From contig NC_018068.1 in assembly GCF_000255115.2 (NCBI RefSeq), positions 3,009,977-3,073,976 on the forward strand: a stretch of DNA of 64,000 nt. Reading direction: 5' to 3'. Made by a program: the position numbers and the translations under genes. This stretch comes from Desulfosporosinus acidiphilus SJ4. GTDB lineage: Bacteria > Bacillota > Desulfitobacteriia > Desulfitobacteriales > Desulfitobacteriaceae. This document shows positions 56,685-64,000 of this stretch, one piece after another (the stretch's first letter is position 1; every line of letters starts with the position of its first letter). Below the pieces are notes generated by a model. The model was not told where the DNA came from and made no database searches. It was given only the letters and a program-made list of their open reading frames with translations.

Positions 56685-56777
56685 CGAACCGGCTGCGCTA
56701 ACAAAACACAATTAGACCCGTAAATAGTCGTTCTTATCTTTTAACTGAACAAGTTTACTTTGTTAAGAAAATTTAAG

Positions 56778-56815
56778 AACGGCTTGTAACAGTGGTAAGT
56801 TGTTAACAAGCCGTC
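56778..56815 (-). terminator. Terminator after thl
   Basis: ACGGCTTGT pairs with ACAAGCCGT with partial inner pairing; first hairpin past the thl stop on the minus strand. Confidence 0.6.
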
Positions 56816-56886
56816 TTCTAAATAATTATGCTTTGTGAAAAACTCTGACGCTATACTTAACTATTTGTTATTAAACAGTTTATTCA

Positions 56887-58065
56887 TTAACGTTCAACAA
56901 TTACGGCGATTCCTTGGCCGCCTCCGATACAGAGTGTAGCCAAGCCCCTTTGAGAATTTCTGCGCTTCATTTCATGAAGCAAGGTAACTAAAATTCGCGT
57001 TCCCGAAGCTCCCACTGGATGGCCCAGGGCAATAGCTCCACCATTAACATTGGTTTTTTCCATATCAAGCTTTAATTCTTTAGCTACCTCTAACGTTTGA
57101 GACGCGAAGGCTTCATTTGCTTCAACAAGATCGATATCCTCAATCTTCAAGCCACATTTTTCTAGAGCTTTCCGAGTTGCAGGAATCGGTCCTGTGCCCA
57201 TAATGCGCGGATCAACTCCAGCCGAAGCCCAGGATTTAATGGTAGCTAAGGGGGTTAAGCCCAACTCTAAAGCCTTTTCTTTAGACATTACTACGACCAC
57301 TGCAGCACCGTCATTGATACCTGAGGCATTAGCTGCAGTCACGGTACCGTCTTTTTTGAAGGCTCCCTTTAATTTGGCCACATACTCATAAGAAGCACCA
57401 AAACGCGGGAATTCATCTTGGGAAAATACAATCGGATCTCCCTTGCGCTGCGGAATAGATACCGGAACAATCTCCTCGGTAAACTTGCCGGCTTTAATGG
57501 CAGCTTCCGCCCGGTTCTGGCTTGATACTGAATAACGGTCTTGTTCTTCACGAGAAATACCAAATTGCTCGGCAATATTCTCAGCTGTAATTCCCATGTG
57601 AATATTATCAAAAGCATCTGTAAGTCCGTCATTAACCATTAGATCTATGACATTTGCATTCCCCATTCTTAATCCCGTTCTAGCCTTTGGTAGACCATAG
57701 GGTGCGAGGGACATGCTCTCCATTCCGCCTGCAACGACTATATCAGCATCTCCGCTAATAATTGCTTGCGCAGCACAGACAATGGATTTTAAACCGGAAC
57801 CGCAAACTTTATTTAACGTCCATGAAGGAACTTCTTGGGGAATTCCGGCTTTTATCGCCGCTTGGCGAGCAGGATTTTGTCCTAAACCGCCTTGCAATAC
57901 GTTGCCTAAAATAACTTCGTCTACTTGATCAGGGGTAATTCCAGCTCTTTGGATTGCCTCTTTGATGACGACTGCCCCAAGTTCTACGGCAGGTATTTGT
58001 CCTATAGCCCCGCAGAAAGAACCTACTGGGGTACGTACAGCGCTAACGATAACAACGTCTTTCAT
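56887..58065 (-). CDS. thl: Acetyl-CoA C-acetyltransferase (thiolase)
   Basis: Thiolase that condenses or cleaves acetoacetyl-CoA, 392 residues. The acylated Cys is in [12 protein letters not shown], the catalytic His in [12 protein letters not shown] and the second Cys in LCIGGGQG. Last of the hbd-crt-bcd-thl operon. ATG start with GTAGGAGATG. Lies 48 bases after the dehydrogenase gene. Confidence 0.95.
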   Translation of the reverse strand: MKDVVIVSAVRTPVGSFCGAIGQIPAVELGAVVIKEAIQRAGITPDQVDEVILGNVLQGGLGQNPARQAAIKAGIPQEVPSWTLNKVCGSGLKSIVCAAQAIISGDADIVVAGGMESMSLAPYGLPKARTGLRMGNANVIDLMVNDGLTDAFDNIHMGITAENIAEQFGISREEQDRYSVSSQNRAEAAIKAGKFTEEIVPVSIPQRKGDPIVFSQDEFPRFGASYEYVAKLKGAFKKDGTVTAANASGINDGAAVVVVMSKEKALELGLTPLATIKSWASAGVDPRIMGTGPIPATRKALEKCGLKIEDIDLVEANEAFASQTLEVAKELKLDMEKTNVNGGAIALGHPVGASGTRILVTLLHEMKRRNSQRGLATLCIGGGQGIAVIVER

Positions 58066-58112
58066 TAAGTCATCTCCTACAGCAATATTTAAAGTATTGA
58101 AGGATTCTTATA

Positions 58113-59255
58113 TTATCCTTTAAGGATATGGCTGCTAATAACGACACGTTGAATCTCATTGGTTCCTTCATAAATTTCCGTAATTTTGGCATCCCGCATC
58201 ATACGCTCAGCTGGATATTCACGTGTATAACCATATCCTCCATGGAGTTGAACTCCCATGGTCGTCACAGCCATTGCCGTTTCAGAAGCAAACAATTTAG
58301 CCATTGCCGATGCCTTGGAAACCGGTACGTGTGCATCAGCCATTTTACAAGCTTTATAAACGAGCAAGCGAGCAGCTTCAATTTGAGTTGCCATATCGGC
58401 CAGTTTAAATTGAGTGTTCTGGAACTCTGAAATGGCTTTGCCGAATTGCACACGTTCTTTTGTGTACTTCATGCATTGCTCATAGGCTCCTTGAGCAATA
58501 CCTAAAGCTTGGGATGCAATTCCAATCCGACCAAAATCAAGGGTCTGCATCGCAATTTTAAATCCTTGGCCTTCTTCACCCAAGAGATTTGCAGCAGGTA
58601 CATGAACATCTTCAAACACTAACTCATAGGTTGCCGAGGAACGAATCCCCATCTTCTTCTCTTTTTTACCAAAGGAGAATCCAGGCATGCCTTTTTCAAT
58701 AATAAAAGCGGCAATTCCGCGATTACCTTTGCTCTTATCCATTTGGGCTGTAACAACATACGTATCAGCATAATAGGCGTTGGTAATAAAGATTTTGCTG
58801 CCATTTAAGATATACTCATCGCCTTGACGAACTGCTGTAGTTCTCGTTCCGGAAGCATCGGAGCCAGCCATGGGTTCTGTTAAACCAAACGCTCCAAGTT
58901 TTTCACCTGTGGCTAAAGGAACTAGATATTTCTTCTTTTGCTCTTCCGTTCCAAATTTATAGATAGGGTTGGCACAAAGGCTGGAATGAGCAGAAATTGT
59001 AACACCCACTGAAGCATCAACCCGGGAAAGTTCTTCAACGGCAATAGCATAGGAAATATAATCTGCTCCTACACCGCCATACTCTTCAGGGAAAGTAATG
59101 CCGGCTAATCCAAGCTCACCGGCTTTTTTCCAGATCTCTACAGAAAACTCTTCAGTTTCATCCCGATGTTCCGCACCCGGTGCACATTCCTTTTCTGCAA
59201 AATCACGTACCATTTTTCTCATCATGATATGGTCTTCAGTTAAATCAAAATTCAT
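58113..59255 (-). CDS. bcd: Short-chain acyl-CoA dehydrogenase (butyryl-CoA type)
   Basis: Flavin acyl-CoA dehydrogenase, 380 residues. [16 protein letters not shown] and GSKIFITNA line the FAD site; the catalytic Glu is in [14 protein letters not shown] near the C-terminus, the short-chain position. Likely butyryl-CoA dehydrogenase given its neighbours. Electron transfer needs EtfAB, which are not next to it here, unlike the classical clostridial bcd-etfBA cluster. ATG start with GGAGGC. Confidence 0.9.
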   Translation of the reverse strand: MNFDLTEDHIMMRKMVRDFAEKECAPGAEHRDETEEFSVEIWKKAGELGLAGITFPEEYGGVGADYISYAIAVEELSRVDASVGVTISAHSSLCANPIYKFGTEEQKKKYLVPLATGEKLGAFGLTEPMAGSDASGTRTTAVRQGDEYILNGSKIFITNAYYADTYVVTAQMDKSKGNRGIAAFIIEKGMPGFSFGKKEKKMGIRSSATYELVFEDVHVPAANLLGEEGQGFKIAMQTLDFGRIGIASQALGIAQGAYEQCMKYTKERVQFGKAISEFQNTQFKLADMATQIEAARLLVYKACKMADAHVPVSKASAMAKLFASETAMAVTTMGVQLHGGYGYTREYPAERMMRDAKITEIYEGTNEIQRVVISSHILKG

Positions 59256-59288
59256 GAAACTCAGCCTCCAATTATTTTTCTTCTAGTT

Positions 59289-60071
59289 TTATCGTCCTTC
59301 AAAGTTAGGTTTGCGTTTTTCTACAAAAGCAGTACAGCCTTCTGTTTGGTCTGATGTACTAAAGGTTAAGCCGAAAACTTCAGCTTCATAACCCTGAGCA
59401 CTATCTAAGTCTAAATTAATTCCTCTTTGAATGGCGCTCTTGGTTAACTGGACAGCCACAGGAGCTCTTCCTGCAATTCTCTGAGCAAGTTTCAGAGCCT
59501 CCTCCATTAAAGAGTCTAAAGGATATACTTTATTGACAAGTCCAATGCGGTAAGCTTCCTGAGCATCAATGATATCACCGCTAAACAGCAATTCGCTGGC
59601 CAGTCCGGTACCTACTAAACGCGGCAAACGCTGAGTCCCCCCAAATCCGGCGGTAAGCCCTAGCGTCACTTCCGGTTGTCCGAATTTGGCATTCTCGGCG
59701 GCAATGCGAATATCACATGCCATTGCCAGTTCACATCCTCCGCCTAAGGCAAAACCATTAACGGCGGCGATCACAGGCTGAGGCAAAAGCTCCAGTTTTC
59801 GGAAGGTTGCCTGACCCAATTGAGCAAATCGGCGGCCTTCTAAAGGAGAAAAGTCTTTCATTTGAGAAATGTCTGCCCCGGCAATAAATGCTTTTTCACC
59901 GCTGCCTGTAATAACGAGTGCTTTGACACTGGAATCTCTCCCCAGTTCATCAAGGGCGGTGGACAGTTCCGACAATGTGTCACTGTTTAAAGCATTTAAG
60001 GCTTTCGGCCGATTGATTGTTAGGACAGCAATATTTCCTTGTTGTTGAAGCAAAAGATTGGTGTACTCCAC
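59289..60071 (-). CDS. crt: Enoyl-CoA hydratase (crotonase)
   Basis: Crotonase-fold hydratase, 260 residues, converting crotonyl-CoA to 3-hydroxybutyryl-CoA. AFIAGADISQM and GGGCELAMACDIRIAAENAKFGQPEVTLG contain the oxyanion hole and the catalytic Glu pair. Start is GTG with GAGGAGG upstream. Lies 103 bases after hbd. Confidence 0.93.
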   Translation of the reverse strand: MEYTNLLLQQQGNIAVLTINRPKALNALNSDTLSELSTALDELGRDSSVKALVITGSGEKAFIAGADISQMKDFSPLEGRRFAQLGQATFRKLELLPQPVIAAVNGFALGGGCELAMACDIRIAAENAKFGQPEVTLGLTAGFGGTQRLPRLVGTGLASELLFSGDIIDAQEAYRIGLVNKVYPLDSLMEEALKLAQRIAGRAPVAVQLTKSAIQRGINLDLDSAQGYEAEVFGLTFSTSDQTEGCTAFVEKRKPNFEGR

Positions 60072-60174
60072 GCTTTGACCTCCTCATTTTACAAATCTCA
60101 TAAATATCCTCACTCTTTAATGGAGCAGATATTACAGCAAAGACTTGTATTAGCCATGATAACGACCTTCTGTA

Positions 60175-61020
60175 TTATGACTCATATTGATAGAAGCCTC
60201 GGCCCGTCTTCCTTCCTAACCAACCTGCTTTGACATATTTGCGAAGTAATGGGCAAGGACGATATTTATCGCCTAATCCTTCGTGGAGAACCTCCATAAT
60301 TGACAGGACTGTATCCAAGCCGATCAAATCAGCTAAAGCCAACGGACCCATAGGGTGGTTCATCCCCAGTTTCATGACGTTATCAATAGCTTCAACCGTT
60401 GCGATGCCTTCAGAAAGTGTATAAATGGCCTCGTTGAGCATGGGGATTAAAATCCTATTGGCAACAAAACCTGGAGCATCATTAACCTCTACTGGTGTTT
60501 TACCCATCTTTATACTAAGGTCTTCGATGGTGGAATAAACGTCATTGCTGGTAGCTAAGCCACGAATAACCTCGACAAGTTTCATTACTGGAACAGGGTT
60601 CATAAAGTGCATCCCTATTACTCGGTCAGGACGTTTCGTGCAAGCAGCAATTTCAGTAATCGGGAGTGATGAAGTGTTCGTTGCAAGAATCGTATGTTCA
60701 GGGCAAATCACGTCAAGCTGAGAAAAGATCTGTACCTTTATGGCCATATTTTCCACTGCCGCTTCAATGACCAAATCTACGGAAGCTGCATCTTGCAAGG
60801 AAGTAGATTTAGTGATTCGGGACAAAATACTATCTTTTTCCTCTGCCGGCAGCTTTCCTTTTTCTACCGAACGATTCAGATTCTTCTCAATGATCCCAAA
60901 GCCACGATTCACGAATTCTTCTTTAATGTCATTTAGGACAACGGAATAACCTGCTTGAGCTGCGACTTGGGCGATCCCGCCACCCATTTGTCCTGCCCCG
61001 ATAACCATGATTGTTTTCAC
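60175..61020 (-). CDS. hbd: 3-hydroxybutyryl-CoA dehydrogenase
   Basis: NAD(P)-dependent 3-hydroxyacyl-CoA dehydrogenase, 281 residues. The Rossmann start [19 protein letters not shown] is followed by the catalytic [15 protein letters not shown] and [13 protein letters not shown] start at GTG 61020, right after AGGAGGAGCATGT; an ATG at 61122 would run through the promoter region. First gene of the operon and target of the sigma-54 promoter at 61095-61110, about 64 bases downstream of the predicted +1. Confidence 0.94.
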   Translation of the reverse strand: MKTIMVIGAGQMGGGIAQVAAQAGYSVVLNDIKEEFVNRGFGIIEKNLNRSVEKGKLPAEEKDSILSRITKSTSLQDAASVDLVIEAAVENMAIKVQIFSQLDVICPEHTILATNTSSLPITEIAACTKRPDRVIGMHFMNPVPVMKLVEVIRGLATSNDVYSTIEDLSIKMGKTPVEVNDAPGFVANRILIPMLNEAIYTLSEGIATVEAIDNVMKLGMNHPMGPLALADLIGLDTVLSIMEVLHEGLGDKYRPCPLLRKYVKAGWLGRKTGRGFYQYES

Positions 61021-61094
61021 ACATGCTCCTCCTTTTTCTATTATAATTTTTAGTACCCGCAGAAATGGGTGATTCCGAATCATACGAATCTTAA

Positions 61095-61110
61095 TGCAAT
61101 TTCCATGCCA
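61095..61110 (-). promoter_or_regulatory. Sigma-54 (-24/-12) promoter of the hbd-crt-bcd-thl operon
   Basis: TGGCATGGAAATTGCA on the minus strand fits the consensus TGGCACGNNNNTTGCA with one mismatch and exact 10-base GG-to-GC spacing. The predicted start of transcription is near 61084, leading directly into hbd. Confidence 0.85.
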
Positions 61111-61204
61111 TTTATTATTCAATAGATTCAGAATCTTAAATCCGGCTCTGACAAGCCTTCCAGTGACTGATCTATGAATATTAAATAAGAAAAGAAACGG
61201 AAAC

Positions 61205-61222
61205 TGTAAACGTTTATTGACA
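61205..61222. promoter_or_regulatory. Second enhancer site (UAS2) for sigma-54 activator
   Basis: TGTAAACGTTTATTGACA, which shares TGTAAACGTT and ACA with the complement of the site at 61288-61315. Centred about 130 bases upstream of the predicted start. Confidence 0.6.
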
Positions 61223-61273
61223 CTAATTTAATGCGAACAAGGCATTTGCGATTTATTTCCAGCGAAAATCAAA

Positions 61274-61315
61274 ATGTCTATAAATTGAGACATGTTCACG
61301 AACGTTTACATGTCT
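61274..61315. promoter_or_regulatory. Main dyad-symmetric enhancer site (UAS1)
   Basis: A 28-base imperfect palindrome spans 61288-61315: arms AGACATGT and ACATGTCT with inner ACG and CGT, 22 of 28 positions symmetric; its core is TGTTCACGAACGTTTACA. An extra ATGTCT at 61274-61279 pairs with AGACAT of the left arm, giving a second overlapping dyad. Centred about 217 bases upstream of the predicted start, typical of sigma-54 activator sites. Confidence 0.7.
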
Positions 61316-61392
61316 GTTTTAAATATTCTGACCATTAAAGAGAACTGCCTTTAAAAGAACAAGGAAATCTACAGCTCTACAAGAGTATATCC

Positions 61393-63117
61393 TTAATGAA
61401 GATCATGTTTTATTAATTTCTTATATAAGCCCGCACGCGATAGACCTAAACTTTTTGCCGCTTGCACTTTATTGCCGTTGGTTGCATCCAAAGCATAAAT
61501 TAATGCTTCTTTTTCCACGGTATCAAGAATACTCTCCAAAGTTCCTGAAAGATGGCGAGTTTCCGTACCCGCTAAAATTTGCAAATAACTCGGCAAATGC
61601 TTTAACTGAATTTCCGAACCATCAAGCATATTAAAGGCTCTCTCAATAATGTTCTCAAGTTCACGGACATTCCCAGGCCAACGATAATTTAGAAATACTT
61701 TTCTTGTTTCCTCCGAAACTCCTGTGACCGATTGAGCAAATTGAAGATTAAACTTCTTTATAAAGGTATCAATGAGAGCATCTATATCTTCTATTCTGTC
61801 TCTTAAAGGCGGAATTGTTAAGGTGACAACGTTTAAACGATAATACAAGTCCTCACGAAACTGTTTTTCACGAATCATCGTTTCGAGATCACGGTTTGTA
61901 GCAGCCACTAGCCGAACCTGTATTTTTCGTGGTTTACTGCTGCCAAGACGTTCAATTTCTCGTTCTTGCAGTACACGAAGCAATTTAACTTGCATCGCCA
62001 TTTCCATATCCCCGATTTCATCAAGGAACAAGGTTCCACCGTCAGCGAGTTCAAACTTGCCGATCTTACCTCCTTTTCGGGCCCCGGTAAAAGCTCCCTC
62101 TTCATAACCAAACAATTCAGATTCCAGCAGATTTCCCGGAACCGCGGCACAATTTACTTTTATGAAGGGACCTTCTTTGTTTAAGCTCTCCATATGAAGC
62201 AATTGGGCAAATAATTCTTTTCCTGTCCCGCTTTCTCCTCTTAAAAGAACCGTAGATTCTGATTTCGCAACTCGAAGAGCAATTTGCACCAAAGAAACCA
62301 TGCGAGGATTTTTCCCTTTTAAAAGCTCTATGGCAGAAAAATTTTTCTTCAGAATGGTTTTTTTATAATAATCAAGTTCTGAGCGTAGCGAATTAACTTT
62401 TTTCGTCAAAGCATATAGTTCATTGACATCTTTAAAGACAACCTTACCTAACGCCCCAACTATTTTTCCTTCTTGAGTAATAGGAATTCTGCTGGCGATG
62501 ATTTCATGACCATTTAAATCATGAATATAGCCATGAACAGGTTGTCCCGTAACCAGTACATCCGTAAATTTTGGATTTTCATAAATTTCCTGGATGTGTT
62601 TTCCGATCATTTCCTCAGGAGATTTGTTAAAGAAATTAGCGAAAGCTTGATTCGTCATGGTTACAATTCCCTTTTCGTTCGTGACAATTAAACCATCGTA
62701 AGCAGTATTAAGAACAACCTCCAGAGTTCGTTGAAGTTGCTTCGTTTTTTCATGTTCGATTACTAAGTTATCAATTACGTTTTGGAGATCTGTAATATCC
62801 TGAAATACTGCCACGGCTCCCACGAGCTCACCATGAATATGAATAGGCGTGCGATTACTTAATAGAACCTTATTATTCATGGTCAACTGCTGGCCTAACT
62901 CAGGAATTCCTTTTTCGAATACTCTTAATAACCCGGTTCCGGGAAAATAGGTGGTAATTGATTGCCCAACAAGGTCGCGATCCGGAGTTTGCAGAATATT
63001 ATAGACAGCCCTATTAGCGTAGATTATTTGGCCTTCTAAGTTGACGGCAATCACTGCATTATTCGTGTTATCGAGTATTTTATCTATAGGAATTGTTCCA
63101 GACTGCTGCTCCAGCAT
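61393..63117 (-). CDS. PAS-containing sigma-54-dependent transcriptional activator
   Basis: Enhancer-binding protein of 574 residues. Two PAS domains (about 12-105 and 130-230), a short coil (about 235-260), an AAA+ domain with Walker A GESGTGKE (294-301), the sigma-54 contact GAFTGA (341-346) and Walker [11 protein letters not shown] (360-369), then a Fis-type helix-turn-helix at the end ([19 protein letters not shown]). No receiver domain, so it senses a ligand, redox state or energy state through PAS rather than phosphorylation. It lies upstream of and parallel to the hbd operon, whose promoter is sigma-54-type, so it is the likely regulator. ATG start with GGGGGG. Confidence 0.93.
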   Translation of the reverse strand: MLEQQSGTIPIDKILDNTNNAVIAVNLEGQIIYANRAVYNILQTPDRDLVGQSITTYFPGTGLLRVFEKGIPELGQQLTMNNKVLLSNRTPIHIHGELVGAVAVFQDITDLQNVIDNLVIEHEKTKQLQRTLEVVLNTAYDGLIVTNEKGIVTMTNQAFANFFNKSPEEMIGKHIQEIYENPKFTDVLVTGQPVHGYIHDLNGHEIIASRIPITQEGKIVGALGKVVFKDVNELYALTKKVNSLRSELDYYKKTILKKNFSAIELLKGKNPRMVSLVQIALRVAKSESTVLLRGESGTGKELFAQLLHMESLNKEGPFIKVNCAAVPGNLLESELFGYEEGAFTGARKGGKIGKFELADGGTLFLDEIGDMEMAMQVKLLRVLQEREIERLGSSKPRKIQVRLVAATNRDLETMIREKQFREDLYYRLNVVTLTIPPLRDRIEDIDALIDTFIKKFNLQFAQSVTGVSEETRKVFLNYRWPGNVRELENIIERAFNMLDGSEIQLKHLPSYLQILAGTETRHLSGTLESILDTVEKEALIYALDATNGNKVQAAKSLGLSRAGLYKKLIKHDLH

Positions 63118-63342
63118 CGTTGAGAGCCCCCCTGAAATTTCTGTCTAGTCAATCATATTCGACAGAAATCAAACGAATCCTTCTACTGAAGCGCTTAGTG
63201 TTTTCTTCCCTAACAGTCCTATTTACAACGCTAAAAGGGTCTAATACCGATCAGTTTTTAACCCAAGTCATTCTTGCGGCCTCTAGCGCGGGCGACTGCC
63301 TAGAATGCCGCTAAGCGGCATGGAAGTCTGATAATGTAAAAA

Positions 63343-63379
63343 ATTGAGGAGTGTGCTTACTTATTTCACACTCCTCAAT
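63343..63379 (-). terminator. Terminator after the 39-residue gene
   Basis: ATTGAGGAGTGTG pairs with CACACTCCTCAAT across an 11-base loop, five bases past a short minus-strand gene; on minus it is followed by TTTTTTACATT. Confidence 0.85.
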
Positions 63380-63383
63380 CTCT

Positions 63384-63503
63384 TTAACCATTTGGTATTG
63401 TTTTCTGGATATTTCGTTCTTTGTGAGTATCATATTCAGTGTAATGGGGATCAGATTTGGTAACGGGAGATTTCGGTCGAGATACTTTCTTTCGAGCGCC
63501 CAT
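63384..63503 (-). CDS. Small 39-residue basic protein
   Basis: An ATG frame of 39 codons starting MGARKKVSRPKSPVTKSD with GGGAGG six bases upstream and a strong terminator immediately after its stop. Both flanking signals argue for a genuine gene. The product is basic and Lys/Pro/Thr-rich with an aromatic, acidic centre (HYTEYDTHKE). No family recognised; a sporulation-related small protein is possible but unproven. Confidence 0.65.
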   Translation of the reverse strand: MGARKKVSRPKSPVTKSDPHYTEYDTHKERNIQKTIPNG

Positions 63504-63712
63504 ATCCATCCTCCCTTTCGATCATTTTTACACTCTATATCTTTTCCAAGATAAAAAGTCTTATGCTTTTAATCGTTGTTGTTTAAAGAACGAAATTTTG
63601 GAGAAACACATCTATGAAAAGAAAATCCCATAAATCCGTTTTAAATTTTGACTCTTTTTACGCTATAATAAAGAGAAAAGCTAATCGACTGATTGCTACG
63701 GGGAGGTATGAC

Positions 63713-64000
63713 GTGTTTAAAGAGCAAAAAATTAAAGAGTTATTGACGATAAAACCTTTCACAACAATGTCTGATGAATTTATTGATTTTTGTATAACCC
63801 ATGGCCGAACGCGTCATTATGCACCAAAACAATACCTTTACTTTGCCGGAGATGAAGGAAATACTGTCTACTTTCTATTATCCGGAAGAATCAGATTATA
63901 TCTAATGGGAGAGTTAACTGAAAAGATCATCCGAGTCTTAAGCCCCCCGGTATTCTTTCCTGAAGTAATTCTGGATGGAAGGCCATACCCTCATGCAGCA
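63713..64000 (+). CDS. CRP/FNR-family transcriptional regulator (partial, runs off the edge)
   Basis: The first 96 codons of a cyclic-nucleotide-binding-domain regulator, open at the right edge. Start is GTG with GGGGAGG six bases upstream. The visible jelly-roll part has YAPKQYLYFAGDEGNTVYFLLSGRIRLYL, the usual CRP/FNR turn with GDxGxxxYFLLxGRIRLY, and ends in SPPVFFPEVILDGRPYPHAA. The DNA-binding domain is outside the window. In related organisms such proteins often serve halorespiration or redox control (CprK-like), but this cannot be told from the fragment. Confidence 0.85.
   Translation, partial: MFKEQKIKELLTIKPFTTMSDEFIDFCITHGRTRHYAPKQYLYFAGDEGNTVYFLLSGRIRLYLMGELTEKIIRVLSPPVFFPEVILDGRPYPHAA

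Larger units (their letters stand above)
56497..56886. other. Intergenic region between gap and thl
   Basis: Holds the gap leader with repeated motifs and two hairpin terminators belonging to the operon transcribed toward it from the right. No gene is supported, and a 60-codon plus frame at 56541 spans a terminator hairpin. Confidence 0.5.

Noticed and set aside
56541-56723. Plus-strand small protein between gap and thl
   Set aside because: The frame passes through a terminator hairpin and has no ribosome site.
61228-61262. A second sigma-54-like promoter (TGGAAATAAATCGCA on minus)
   Set aside because: The GG-to-GC spacing is nine instead of ten bases, which is not tolerated; the site at 61095-61110 is far better.
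61296-61309. LexA-box-like CGAACGTTTACA in the hbd upstream region
   Set aside because: The right half does not match GTTYC, and the sequence is explained better as the centre of the larger palindrome.
63304-63320. Hairpin ATGCCGC/GCGGCAT as terminator of the CRP or activator gene
   Set aside because: No T-run follows on either strand and the position is upstream of genes on both sides; it may be incidental.
1-64000. CRISPR arrays, tRNA or rRNA genes, riboswitches
   Set aside because: Looked for regular repeat-spacer patterns and known RNA signatures by eye and found none convincing; Infernal and tRNAscan would settle it.

Overview
The window looks like chromosome of an endospore-forming, strict-anaerobe-type Firmicute, most likely of the Desulfosporosinus/Desulfitobacterium group (Peptococcaceae). 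This is inferred from moderate to low GC, strong AGGAGG-type ribosome sites with many GTG/TTG starts, sporulation and germination genes (a gerA-type tricistron, spoVK, ytvI, dac genes), a Gram-positive LexA box, and the mutS-mutL-miaA-hfq order. No rRNA, tRNA or CRISPR array was seen.

Regions. (1) 0.3-5.5 kb: a soluble PrpR_N-MCP signalling fusion and a three-gene germinant receptor operon. (2) 5.5-10.6 kb: an eroded stretch with a duplicated tail of a DUF1385 gene and a 5'-truncated DUF347 membrane gene, then secreted GH18 and polysaccharide deacetylase enzymes and the intact DUF1385 gene. (3) 10.4-22.2 kb: mostly single genes: small zinc-ribbon proteins, an amidohydrolase, a 1206-residue double 5'-nucleotidase with SH3b tails, an alpha/beta hydrolase, a metallophosphoesterase, a Tat-type secreted protein, a UPF0316 protein and a Cys-rich small protein. 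(4) 22.4-25.0 kb: a D,D-carboxypeptidase and an M23 peptidase, the latter divergent from lexA across a shared SOS box. (5) 25.2-26.9 kb: an IS1111-like (IS110 family) element with an interrupted recombinase. (6) 27-50 kb, all minus strand: ddl, lepB, a methionine-gamma-lyase-like enzyme, hflX (with an N-terminal JAMM-like motif), spoVK, typA; then miaB, a RicA/YlbF-type gene, mutS, a hydantoinase-like plus HDAC-like pair, mutL, a methyltransferase, miaA and hfq; also ytvI, a dac gene and a DegV gene. (7) 50-56.5 kb: small genes, a thioesterase, an MBL hydrolase, and gap-pyk-deoR. (8) 56.9-63.1 kb: a four-gene short-chain beta-oxidation/butyryl-CoA operon (hbd-crt-bcd-thl) beside a PAS-containing sigma-54 activator; (9) a 39-codon gene and the start of a CRP/FNR regulator at the right edge.

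The most informative regulatory finding is between the activator gene and hbd: a near-consensus -24/-12 sigma-54 promoter aimed at hbd-crt-bcd-thl, with two related dyad-symmetric sites about 130 and 215 bp upstream of the predicted start. Together with the adjacent activator they form a self-contained regulatory circuit for acyl-CoA metabolism. Other points worth a look are the SOS-linked M23 peptidase, the JAMM-HflX fusion, a methyltransferase whose ribosome site points to an ATT/ATA start, a candidate guide-RNA region in the IS element, and two short genes with their own ribosome sites and terminators.
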